Shown here: positions 25,608 to 33,506 of the stretch, in pieces
How the letters are laid out: each line of letters starts with the position of its first letter
How positions within the stretch are numbered: the first letter of the stretch is position 1
Origin: Sphingobacterium mizutaii
GTDB taxonomy: Bacteria > Bacteroidota > Bacteroidia > Sphingobacteriales > Sphingobacteriaceae
Reading direction: 5' to 3'
NCBI RefSeq assembly: GCF_900187125.1
Contig: NZ_LT906468.1
Span: 3,286,001-3,350,000, forward strand
Length of the DNA: 64,000 nt
Notes under the pieces: model-generated
Told to the model about the DNA's origin: nothing
Databases searched by the model: none
Seen by the model: the letters and a program-made list of their open reading frames with translations, nothing else
Program-made: the position numbers and the translations under genes

Positions 25608-26291
25608 TTATTTCTGTAATTCTTTAGATAAAATCTTTGCCATTTCCTTTGAACTGAATGGATTTTGTCCGGTAATTAAATTGCCATCTACCACAACTTT
25701 TGAAGTCATCGGGATAAACGCCTTATCATAAATCACACCTCTTTCATTTAATGATGCTTCCAAATTAAAAGGGACTTCTTTTTTTCTGCGGGCAATGCTT
25801 TCTTCAAACCAATCAAAACCCGTTAGCTTTTTTCCGTTTATTAAATAAGTCCCGTCAGACAATTTCACATTTAGTAATCCACCCACTCCGTGGCATATTG
25901 CTGATACTAATTTACCGCTTTCGTATTGATGGCTGACGATGGATTGTAAAGTGGCATTATCAGGGAAATCATACATCGTTGCATGTCCGCCTGCCAAATA
26001 CACACAATCGAAACTTTCATTCTGTACTTCAGCAAGGCTTTTGGAGTGATTAAGCTCATCCATAAAGTCCTGACTTTCGTAATAATCTTTTGAAACTTTG
26101 TCCAATACCAAAGGCTTTAGACTTTCCGGGTCAATGGGAACTTCTCCGCCTTTTGGACTTGCAATAGTAACATTCCAGTTTTTTTCTTTTGCCGTATGGT
26201 ATATGTGGGTTACTTCACTCAACCACAAGCCTGTTTCTAATCCGCTTGCATAATGACCAACATTTGTTACTATTAATAAGAGCTTTTTCAT
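25608..26291 (-). CDS. DJ-1/PfpI-family type 1 glutamine amidotransferase-like protein
   Basis: The 227-residue protein has the DJ-1/Hsp31-like fold, with nucleophile elbow SAICHG (Cys133), the acidic partner expected at Glu26 (GLWLSE) and AGGHATMYDFP (about 100-110). Length and motifs fit the Hsp31/HchA-like group, which includes glyoxalase III and putative deglycases. It is the last gene of a minus-strand module with an AraC regulator and an NAD-binding epimerase-like gene. It has its own promoter region carrying the same 18-base motif at the same distance as the epimerase gene. A role in reactive-carbonyl stress is a family-level inference. Confidence 0.85.
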   Translation of the reverse strand: MKKLLLIVTNVGHYASGLETGLWLSEVTHIYHTAKEKNWNVTIASPKGGEVPIDPESLKPLVLDKVSKDYYESQDFMDELNHSKSLAEVQNESFDCVYLAGGHATMYDFPDNATLQSIVSHQYESGKLVSAICHGVGGLLNVKLSDGTYLINGKKLTGFDWFEESIARRKKEVPFNLEASLNERGVIYDKAFIPMTSKVVVDGNLITGQNPFSSKEMAKILSKELQK

Positions 26292-26363
26292 TTCAAGAAT
26301 TTGATGTTTTTAATTACAAATTTCTTTATTAAAAATAAGACGCTAGTAACTCAATTACAAAAG

Positions 26364-26381
26364 TTTGTAACCTTATCTCTG
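26364..26381 (-). promoter_or_regulatory. Candidate AraC operator upstream of the DJ-1 gene
   Basis: TTTGTAACCTTATCTCTG (plus-strand reading) matches 28476-28493 at 16 of 18 bases. Both copies lie with their near edge exactly 73 bases upstream of a start codon (26291 and 28403). A shared TACAAA also lies 24 bases upstream of both starts (26315 and 28427), giving the weak -7-like sequences GAAATTTG and GAACTTTG on the minus strand. This suggests two activator-dependent promoters under the AraC regulator between them. Confidence 0.6.
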
Positions 26382-26515
26382 AAATGAGAATTAGTTTCTG
26401 ATATACACTTCCTCAAAAGGTACTCTAAAGCGATGGGTTTCTCCCGGTCAAATACTCGCACAGAGCAGCGGAAACCAAGAGTATCTGCTAAATTCATCTG
26501 TATAATTTTTGCTGA

Positions 26516-27451
26516 TTAATTAAACGAAGCCCTGAAATCTAAGGGTGACACAGCAGTTCTGTTTTTGAATAAGCGGTGAAAGGACTGCGGATGTTCAAAA
26601 CCTAATTCGTAAGCAATTTCAGAAACCGATTTATTAGTTGTGGAAAGTAGTTCTTTGGCTTTTTCTATTAACCTGTTTTGTATATGCTGTTGTGTGGTCT
26701 GCCCTGTCTGGATGCGGAGCATATCGCTCAAATAATTGGGGCTTAGATGTAATTCTCCAGCAACATACTGAACAGTAGGGATGCCCTTTGTCAATAATTG
26801 CTCACCTTTAAAATACTCGTCAAGCAGTGTTTCCAATCTAGCGAGCAAATCGTTATTTGCTTTCTTTCTTGTCAGAAACTGGCGATTGTAAAAACGGTCG
26901 CAATACTTCAACAATAAATCAATATTTGACACCAGTAAATCCTGAGTAAATGCATCCATGTTGGCATCTATCTCACGGGATACATTTTCTATAATGTCCA
27001 TCACCGACTTTTCTTCTTTTTCTGAAAGAAATAATGCTTCATCGGTAGAATAAGAAAAATAGCCGTAATCTTTAATAGCAGCAGCCAATGGATAGCTTTG
27101 CAGAAAATCGGGATGAACTACCAAAACAAACCCTTTTACGCCATTGAGCAGTACATCTTCAAATTGCAGTACCTGATGTGGGGCGATGAAGTACAATATT
27201 CCATCGTCAAAATCATAATATTGCTGCCCGTATTTGCATTTGCCACCTGCACAGTCTTTCTTTAAGGCAACCACATAGAAATCTGTAGTTACTGTACTTA
27301 AAATGGTTTCCGGATCCAGTTGCACTTCATCAAAATTAAATACACTAATCAATGGGTTGGACGGTTTGCCTAGTCCCAGAAACTGATGTAATGCACTAAT
27401 AGATGAAACTTTTGACGGAGCTTTCATTTGCTGATTTTCACATTTATACAT
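26516..27451 (-). CDS. AraC-family transcriptional regulator
   Basis: The 311-residue protein has an N-terminal ligand-sensing region (about 1-200) with a CAGGKC cysteine pair near residues 65-70, and a C-terminal AraC DNA-binding domain at about 215-308. Its two helix-turn-helices are TVQYVAGELHLSPNYLSDML and SVSEIAYELGFEHPQSFHRL, ending with the family's PxxFR-like SPLDFRASF. It starts 10 bases after the epimerase-like gene, so the two are co-transcribed. The two identical-spacing motifs at 26364 and 28476 are its best candidate sites. The inducer is unknown. Confidence 0.9.
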   Translation of the reverse strand: MYKCENQQMKAPSKVSSISALHQFLGLGKPSNPLISVFNFDEVQLDPETILSTVTTDFYVVALKKDCAGGKCKYGQQYYDFDDGILYFIAPHQVLQFEDVLLNGVKGFVLVVHPDFLQSYPLAAAIKDYGYFSYSTDEALFLSEKEEKSVMDIIENVSREIDANMDAFTQDLLVSNIDLLLKYCDRFYNRQFLTRKKANNDLLARLETLLDEYFKGEQLLTKGIPTVQYVAGELHLSPNYLSDMLRIQTGQTTQQHIQNRLIEKAKELLSTTNKSVSEIAYELGFEHPQSFHRLFKNRTAVSPLDFRASFN

Positions 27452-27461
27452 TCCTAAGTTA

Positions 27462-28403
27462 TTAATTTATTTTTTTACTACTCTGCTCATACTTAATTTG
27501 TTCAAACCCCTGTTTGTAGCTGGTTACCTGAAAATCGGGAAAACGTTTCCTGAATTTTGTGTCATCAAACAGATTATCGGACGCATATCTTGGCAATAAT
27601 TCTAAAAGCTCTTTTAATTTTGGATTGAACCAAGCTCCAATTTGGAATACCAATTTTGGAACGACTGAAAATTTTAAATCTCTTCCATATACTTTAGAGG
27701 CTAAACCAATAAATTCTTTATAGGTAGGATGGCTCTTATCCACAGGCAAATGCCAGGTTTGTCCATAAGTATCCGAAGTGTTGCCAATCAAAGCGGTAGC
27801 CCTGCTTGCATCGGGTGTCCAAATCAGGCTTCGTTTTTTGTTGGCACTGATAGGAACTTTCAATTTTTCTCCATCTTTGATATTATTGAAAATAAGCGTA
27901 TTGGTAATGCTTTGCGTTTTTCCCGGACCATAAAATTCGGGTGCTCGGCAAATCACCGCTGTCAACCCACCGGATTGCATTTCTTTCGAAACCATTTCCG
28001 CCATTTGTCTTCTTACCCGCGCTTTTCTTCCCAAAGGTTCAAAAGCTGTGTTTTCTGTATGCGGTCTGTCGTCTTGCGGATACATATAGGTATTGTCAAA
28101 GAACACCAGTTTTGTACCGTGAATTTTACAGGCATCGATTACGTTTTGCAGGATTTTCGGGAAAAGATCTTCCCATAAATCTGAACTAATCGGTAAACCT
28201 AAAGTGAAGTAAGCAATTTCTGCTCCTTTTACTGCTTCAATAGCTTTTTCCTTTATGGTCAGGTCAGCCGAAAAAATTTCATCAGTATCGTTTATCTTTT
28301 GGGCATTTTTACTTACAATTCTAATATCTGAAGTGAAATTTCTTTTCAATTCTCTTGCGAGTTCTTCGCCAATTTGTCCATTGGCTCCTAATATTACTTG
28401 CAT
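27462..28403 (-). CDS. NAD-dependent epimerase/dehydratase-like (extended SDR) protein
   Basis: The 313-residue protein begins with a Rossmann signature, MQVILGANGQIGEELA (GxxGxxG variant at 6-12). It has the acidic strand end ADLT and the active-site-like FFDNTYMYPQ, where YxxxK is not conserved. CRAPEFYGPG (about 155-164) follows. The closest types are extended SDRs annotated as NAD-dependent epimerase or NmrA-like oxidoreductases; the loss of the canonical Tyr-x3-Lys makes catalysis uncertain. It heads the epimerase, AraC, DJ-1 module. A decayed integrase lies upstream, hinting that the module was acquired. Confidence 0.78.
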   Translation of the reverse strand: MQVILGANGQIGEELARELKRNFTSDIRIVSKNAQKINDTDEIFSADLTIKEKAIEAVKGAEIAYFTLGLPISSDLWEDLFPKILQNVIDACKIHGTKLVFFDNTYMYPQDDRPHTENTAFEPLGRKARVRRQMAEMVSKEMQSGGLTAVICRAPEFYGPGKTQSITNTLIFNNIKDGEKLKVPISANKKRSLIWTPDASRATALIGNTSDTYGQTWHLPVDKSHPTYKEFIGLASKVYGRDLKFSVVPKLVFQIGAWFNPKLKELLELLPRYASDNLFDDTKFRKRFPDFQVTSYKQGFEQIKYEQSSKKIN

Positions 28404-28475
28404 ACCTTTTTGTTTTTTAATTGTGGTACAAAGTTCAGCAACATACGTAAATGAAGAGTATCTGAATTAATGAGA

Positions 28476-28493
28476 TTTGTAACTTAATCTCTG
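28476..28493 (-). promoter_or_regulatory. Candidate AraC operator upstream of the epimerase-like gene
   Basis: TTTGTAACTTAATCTCTG (plus-strand reading) is the partner of 26364-26381, at the same orientation and the same 73-base distance from its gene's start. Confidence 0.6.
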
Positions 28494-28831
28494 TTAAATC
28501 ACCCTTTTCAACCACTTCATATTTTTGTTGGATATTTCAAGTAGATTCTCCCCAAGTTGTCTTTTCAATAACCGATTTTTGGTGGGTGAAACAATGAAAA
28601 CCATATTCACCGTGGTAGTTGCCTATCCCCGAATTTCCTATTTCGAAAATGGCAGATAATCACTGTTAATTTCCATCAAAGTATCACATACAGCCAGCAC
28701 CATATGAAACAAGGTCGAGTAACTTTGATTTATGATCATTGTTTTTTGTAACCAGGTAGGCTGCCATCGGTTTTACGTTTAGCTGACCCATTAGCGAAAT
28801 CAAGGACCAGTTATTACTACAGGGTTGTGCC

Positions 28832-28990
28832 TTAGGATGGAAATCGACAATTCGATATAGAAATATTCAATTTGGTACTGAATGCTGACGGTTTGCCTTT
28901 TACGGTAATCCTGGACATAACCGTAACTTTTCCGTTTTTCTTTGCTGCATTCTTTTTGAGGTAGAATAATACTTAAACGTCGATTTTTAC
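28832..28990 (-). pseudogene. Remnant of a Bacteroidota tyrosine recombinase (integrase) N-terminal domain
   Basis: On the minus strand a 46-codon frame beginning near 28972 encodes VLFYLKKNAAKKNGKVTVMS, then RITVKGKPSAFSTKLNI, and stops at 28832-28834. This is the arm-binding N-terminus typical of Bacteroidota site-specific integrases. Upstream in the same frame ISVKIDV precedes it, separated by an in-frame TAA. The SAM-like and catalytic (R-H-R-Y) domains are missing. It is therefore a dead fragment of a mobile element. Confidence 0.65.
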
Positions 28991-29020
28991 TGATATTTAC
29001 CTCAATACCAAAAAATCATA

Positions 29021-29053
29021 AAACGGCTGTAAAATCTTTATTTACAACCGTTT
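29021..29053 (-). terminator. Hairpin terminator of the ubiD transcript
   Basis: Thirteen-base arms at 29021-29033 and 29041-29053 pair with one mismatch and are followed by a T-rich run on the minus strand, 41 bases past the stop codon. Confidence 0.6.
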
Positions 29054-29093
29054 CACCTATTTTTTATCTTTGATGTATTTTTTGGAATTTCTT

Positions 29094-30932
29094 TTAGTAT
29101 ATACCGTGCAGTGATCCACCTTTCGCGGCCAGTTGGTCTACCCTTTTCTCTACCGCCGGGTCTTTGATCAGATCAGGGGCATGATGAGGTTTTCTTCTCG
29201 CATCAATGATCACAGGGCCATGACAGCCCCAGTGTTTATGGCTGATAAAACTATCAATACCATAAATATCGTAGGAAGGATTGGATTTAGTGAATGTAAC
29301 CCAAACAAAATTATTTTCATTCTCTGCAGTAAATGCAGCATCATCTGCCAAGACAATGAGCTGGATTCCTTCCCAGTTTTTATCTTTCGCCGCTGCACAC
29401 CATTCTTCCAGCACTTTGGCTTCTTCTTCATAGCTGGTAAAAGCCTTCCCGTCTACAACAAGAATCCCCGGCAAAGCTAATTTTCCTTGGTTGAAAGGTC
29501 TTGGCAGTTCCAATGCACTTGGATATTCCGTTATCAACTTTCGTTTTACCTCCCCAACAGCTGCGAAGGTTACCTTTGATCCTGCATTTAAACCATCACC
29601 GGTATAATCCAGGGTATCGATGGTTGTATTGGTCTGAAAGTGCAAATCCCTGCTTAGATCAATTCTTTCAAAGATATGCATAAAGAAATCTTTGATGCTA
29701 TGGATATCCAGCTGAGGGTTATCCTCAAAGGCGGATATAAATAGATATTTTGCCAGACTAAGCTGATTGGTTCCTAGAATCTGGTTGGCAATGGTCAACA
29801 CTTCCTGTGGACGATCCACTTTTTGATAAGGCGTATATCGTTCACTTCCTATAGCGAACAACAGCGGGTGCACACCTGCTGGGTCCACTGCATGCACTGC
29901 ATGAAGGCCACCAATCTGTTGTGGAATGGCATTGCCTGTGATTTCATGGATCAAAGCGCCAAAGCTGGTATCCTCTTGCGGAGGCCTTCCCACCACGGTA
30001 AATGACCAGATAGGATTCTTCCGGTGATACACTTTATGGACTTTCATCAATGGGAATGGGTGGAGCAAGGAATAATAACCGATATGATCACCAAATGGAC
30101 CTTCAGGTTTATTATCATTTGGATATACCGTACCTGTAATAACAAAATCTGCATCAGCAGAGATACAGAATCCTTCCTCATCATAGAAATAGCGGAAGCG
30201 ACGGTTTCCAAGAGCACCGGCAAAGATCATTTCAGAAAGGCCTTCTGGAAGAGGCATCACCGCAGAAAGCGGATGTGAGGGCGGACCCCCAACGAAAATA
30301 CTTACTTTCAGCGGTTTCCCTAAGGCATTAGCTTTGGTCTGATGGATTCCAATCCCACGATGCAACTGATAATGAAGCCCAATTTCTTGGTCTTGAATAT
30401 AGTCGTTGCCTCCCAGTTGTATCCTGTACATCCCTAAGTTGGCATTCATGATGCCAGGTTTGCTGATATCTTCTGTATAAACCTGGGGCATGGTCACAAA
30501 AGGACCACCATCCATAGGCCAGTTCACGATCTGTGGTAGTTCGGATATTTTGGTCTGTCCGTATAAAATAGGCGCTGAAGATTTCTTTTTCCAAGGCAAT
30601 GCACCCAAGGCGACCATGGAAGAACCTGCATAAGAAAAAGGATTCTTCAAAACCGACATTGGGTTCATCTTAACGTCCACCAATTTCTTGACATGGTCCA
30701 AGGTATCCCTGAACATGAATCGCGATCGTTCTAGGGTTCCAAAGAGGTTTGATACTGCAGGAAATTTAGATCCTTTGACATTCTCAAAATATAAGGCCGG
30801 ACCTTGGGCATCATAAACGCGCATCTGGATAGAGGCCATTTCCAGGTATGGATCGACTTCTTCTTTGATACGGATTAAATGACCATGGTTTTCTAGGTCG
30901 GCAACACATTCTTGTAAACTTTTGTATCCCAT
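29094..30932 (-). CDS. UbiD-family prenyl-FMN-dependent decarboxylase
   Basis: The 612 residues have the long UbiD architecture, with an N-terminal domain (MGYKSLQECVADLENHGHLIRI) and a prFMN-binding split-barrel core. MNANLGMYRIQLGGND and LHRGIGIHQTKA lie near 175-210, and a GPFGDHIGYYS motif carries the acidic residue of the active site. A C-terminal dimerisation region ends KRVDQLAAKGGSLHGI. Long UbiD proteins in Bacteroidota are often assigned to menaquinone synthesis (1,4-dihydroxy-6-naphthoate or prenyl-benzoate decarboxylation). The substrate is not fixed by sequence, and the prFMN synthase UbiX is not in the window. Confidence 0.86.
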   Translation of the reverse strand: MGYKSLQECVADLENHGHLIRIKEEVDPYLEMASIQMRVYDAQGPALYFENVKGSKFPAVSNLFGTLERSRFMFRDTLDHVKKLVDVKMNPMSVLKNPFSYAGSSMVALGALPWKKKSSAPILYGQTKISELPQIVNWPMDGGPFVTMPQVYTEDISKPGIMNANLGMYRIQLGGNDYIQDQEIGLHYQLHRGIGIHQTKANALGKPLKVSIFVGGPPSHPLSAVMPLPEGLSEMIFAGALGNRRFRYFYDEEGFCISADADFVITGTVYPNDNKPEGPFGDHIGYYSLLHPFPLMKVHKVYHRKNPIWSFTVVGRPPQEDTSFGALIHEITGNAIPQQIGGLHAVHAVDPAGVHPLLFAIGSERYTPYQKVDRPQEVLTIANQILGTNQLSLAKYLFISAFEDNPQLDIHSIKDFFMHIFERIDLSRDLHFQTNTTIDTLDYTGDGLNAGSKVTFAAVGEVKRKLITEYPSALELPRPFNQGKLALPGILVVDGKAFTSYEEEAKVLEEWCAAAKDKNWEGIQLIVLADDAAFTAENENNFVWVTFTKSNPSYDIYGIDSFISHKHWGCHGPVIIDARRKPHHAPDLIKDPAVEKRVDQLAAKGGSLHGIY

Positions 30933-30995
30933 ATTTAATAGCTCGCTTAGCTACAAATGTAAGCTAATAGCGGCAATATAAGAAGGTTTAAGAAT

Positions 30996-31868
30996 TTATT
31001 GGTCGAGCTTAATTACTTGATCGATGGGGGTAAAGGAGAATAGCATTTCGTTTTTCCAGGAAGTATTGTCAATCGGATATTCGCGCTCCATTAAACGCTT
31101 GAATTCGATAAGGTCTTCCTTATGGATATGGTAGGCTTTTTTAAAGACCAAACTCATAATGAAATGAGGCACTAAAATACTCTTAACCTCTGCATTTGGA
31201 TACAAGGTTTTTTTATACAAGCGATAGATTTCCTGGACCGTAATGGTACTTGGCCCACCTATCTCGATGGTTTCATTGATGAAACATTTGTCCCAATCCA
31301 CATTATAGACCCAACGCAAGAGGTCCAAAGATGAAATAGGGTTGAATTTAACGTGCGCAAAGGTATTGTCATAAGGAAGATACTTCCCGTTGATCAAGAT
31401 ATGCATGTATTTGTCCAGAACACTGCCCTTTCCTATCGCCAGGTTCTTGAGCACGATGGTATAGGCGATATTGGATGCCTTCAAGAGGGCTTCAATATCC
31501 CTAATAAAGGGTTTGTCCATTAGCCTGGCTATATAGACGATTCGTTTCCCTCCATTTAACTTGGTCAGTTCAATGAAGTTTTTCAATGTAATAAGTTCTA
31601 AATTAAGGTTAACAAGTTCACCCAAGGTAGGAACATGCGTAATATATATGGCAAGGCCGACTCCTGATTCGATTTTGTAGGCTTCAAATTCTTTGCCTCT
31701 CCGCAGTAAATCGACCTTATCAAGAGTTGCCGTCACCGTCTCAAAAACCTTGGATTTGAACAAATCCAAGTCTCTGACGATCCCATGTACATTATAATCT
31801 TCCCTACTCAGGTTACTCATGGCTCGTTTTCCCAAATAAGAATTCAAACCTGATAATAACACTTCCAT
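30996..31868 (-). CDS. NAD(P)-binding Rossmann protein (NmrA/SDR-like), atypical
   Basis: The 290-residue protein starts MEVLLSGLNSYLGKRAMSNL, a degenerate Rossmann loop. An NmrA-like core follows (FIELTKLNGGKRIVYIARLM, then LLKASNIAYTIVLKNLAIGKGS) and an IGGPSTITVQEIYRLY segment. These resemble the NAD(P)H-binding proteins related to complex I subunit NDUFA9. YxxxK is absent, so it may bind nucleotide without acting as a dehydrogenase. It lies 63 bases upstream of ubiD on the same strand. No partner is evident. Confidence 0.72.
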   Translation of the reverse strand: MEVLLSGLNSYLGKRAMSNLSREDYNVHGIVRDLDLFKSKVFETVTATLDKVDLLRRGKEFEAYKIESGVGLAIYITHVPTLGELVNLNLELITLKNFIELTKLNGGKRIVYIARLMDKPFIRDIEALLKASNIAYTIVLKNLAIGKGSVLDKYMHILINGKYLPYDNTFAHVKFNPISSLDLLRWVYNVDWDKCFINETIEIGGPSTITVQEIYRLYKKTLYPNAEVKSILVPHFIMSLVFKKAYHIHKEDLIEFKRLMEREYPIDNTSWKNEMLFSFTPIDQVIKLDQ

Positions 31869-32037
31869 TTTCCCTCCACTTATTTGTATAAGATTTATTT
31901 AATGCTAACAGAATTGAACTGTGAAAGTTTAAAGTTTCTAAAAATTTTACAAATCAAATAAATTTTAACAATAAATCACATTGTCTTTGACATGTAAAAA
32001 TTCGGGTCAGGGATGCCCCCAGTCACTTATAATAGAC

Positions 32038-32045
32038 TATATTTG
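32038..32045 (+). promoter_or_regulatory. Candidate -7 box of the photolyase-like gene
   Basis: TATATTTG matches TAnnTTTG, 26 bases upstream of the start codon, without an evident -33 TTTG. Confidence 0.38.
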
Positions 32046-32071
32046 TTAAGTAACGCATTTCGGGGTATAAT

Positions 32072-33307
32072 ATGAGTAAAAGAGTAGTTCTTGTTTGGTT
32101 TAGGAATGATTTAAGACTGCATGACAATGAGGTTTTAATTGAAGCTATAAACAAATCAGACTTAATCATCCCAGTTTACTGTTTCGACCCTCGTTATTTC
32201 CACAAAAACAAATTCCAACAGAACAATACCGGCATCAAAAGGGCACAATTCCTATTGGAGTCTGTGGCGCAATTAAAGTCGAAACTTCAAGGAATGGACA
32301 GCGATCTGATGACTTTTGTCGGCAAGCCCGAGGATATTCTTCCTGTACTATGTGCAAAATATGAGGTTGGAGAAGTGTTCCACCATCGGGAAGTTGCATC
32401 TCGGGAGACCCAGATCTCGGAGGCCGTGGAAGCGGAATTATGGGAAAACAAAATTAACCTGCGGCATTTTATCGGCCATACCCTTTTTCACAAAGAAGAC
32501 CTTCCCTTTCCCATCAAGGACATCCCTGATAAATTCAATATTTTCAGAAAGAAGATTGAACGGGAAAGTACAGTCCGCAACCCCCTTGATGCCCCAAGCA
32601 ACATCCTAAGTCCGCAACACTTGGAAAACACCGCTATCCCAAGCTTGAAAGAGTTGGGCTATTCGGATGAGGAAATAGCATCTCTAGGTGATCAAGGCTT
32701 TGAAGGAGGTGAAGATATAGGTATAGAAAAACTAAAAAATTTATTGGATCCCAATTATGAAGGACTGAACAATTTTTCATTGGTCTCTCCTTATATTGCT
32801 ATTGGTGCCCTGTCCCCTATTTACGTGTATCATCAGATGCAAAATTCATCTTTAAGCCAAAATAAAAAAAGATATGAGCGCTTGATGACCATGCTTTTAT
32901 GGAGAGACTATTTTCGCTTTATGCTCAAAAAGTATCCCAATGTATTTTTTAAGCTCAACGGCATCGAAGCTGAGGAAAAAAATACGGAACAGATCAATGA
33001 GGAATTGGTATTAAACTGGAAAACGGCCAGTACTGGCCAAGAAGCAGTCGATGAAACCATCCAAACATTATTGAGCACAGGAAATATCACTTATGCGGAG
33101 CGAAGATTGATTTCAAAATATTTTACGCAAGAGCTAGACTCCAACTGGCTTGCAGGTGCTAGCTTCTTTGAAGAACACCTTTTAGATTTTGCGCCTGCTA
33201 CCACCTATGGTTTCTGGTCGCACATGGCTTCTGTAGGGACCAGTCCTAAGGAAAATACTTGTGCTGACTGGCAAGATCTTGCCAAGAGATTGTATGTTTC
33301 GAAATAA
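32072..33307 (+). CDS. Photolyase/cryptochrome family protein, DASH-like but divergent
   Basis: The 411-residue protein has an N-terminal Rossmann photolyase domain (LVWFRNDLRLHDNEVL, about 6-21) and a C-terminal FAD domain with LSPYIAIGALSP-like, LLWRDYFRFMLKK and YGFWSHMASVG segments. These fit the CRY-DASH/CPD photolyase clade, but it is shorter than most. In the FAD pocket the usual TGxMxNRxR is TGNITYAERR, so the residue near flavin N5 (Asn in photolyases) is Tyr341 and the following Arg is Ala. DNA-repair or light-sensing activity is possible but cannot be assumed. It is a single-gene unit. Confidence 0.82.
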   Translation: MSKRVVLVWFRNDLRLHDNEVLIEAINKSDLIIPVYCFDPRYFHKNKFQQNNTGIKRAQFLLESVAQLKSKLQGMDSDLMTFVGKPEDILPVLCAKYEVGEVFHHREVASRETQISEAVEAELWENKINLRHFIGHTLFHKEDLPFPIKDIPDKFNIFRKKIERESTVRNPLDAPSNILSPQHLENTAIPSLKELGYSDEEIASLGDQGFEGGEDIGIEKLKNLLDPNYEGLNNFSLVSPYIAIGALSPIYVYHQMQNSSLSQNKKRYERLMTMLLWRDYFRFMLKKYPNVFFKLNGIEAEEKNTEQINEELVLNWKTASTGQEAVDETIQTLLSTGNITYAERRLISKYFTQELDSNWLAGASFFEEHLLDFAPATTYGFWSHMASVGTSPKENTCADWQDLAKRLYVSK

Positions 33308-33473
33308 ACAAAATCATTTTCTCAACGTTAAATTATTATGGAAAAAACAATAATAAACTCAAAGTTTATCAAAAATCGACTATTATTTATTTCTTAAACA
33401 GAATACACGAAAAAACATGCTAAAACATTGTATTTTATATCGATTAAATGCGGAAAAGTATGTTTATTATTTA

Positions 33474-33481
33474 TAAATTTG
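33474..33481 (+). promoter_or_regulatory. Candidate -7 box of sucA
   Basis: TAAATTTG matches TAnnTTTG 25 bases before the sucA start, in an AT-rich region. No strong -33 element is seen. Confidence 0.4.
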
Positions 33482-33506
33482 GCAAAATTTTATCACCCCA
33501 ATCCAC

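Larger units (their letters stand above)
28404..29093. other. Decayed gap between the epimerase gene and ubiD
   Basis: No intact gene is supported. It contains the AraC-type motif, degenerate coding-like sequence at about 28500-28830 on the minus strand (short frames broken by stops, for example one with SLMGQLNVKPMAAYLV), the integrase remnant and the ubiD terminator. Confidence 0.6.
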
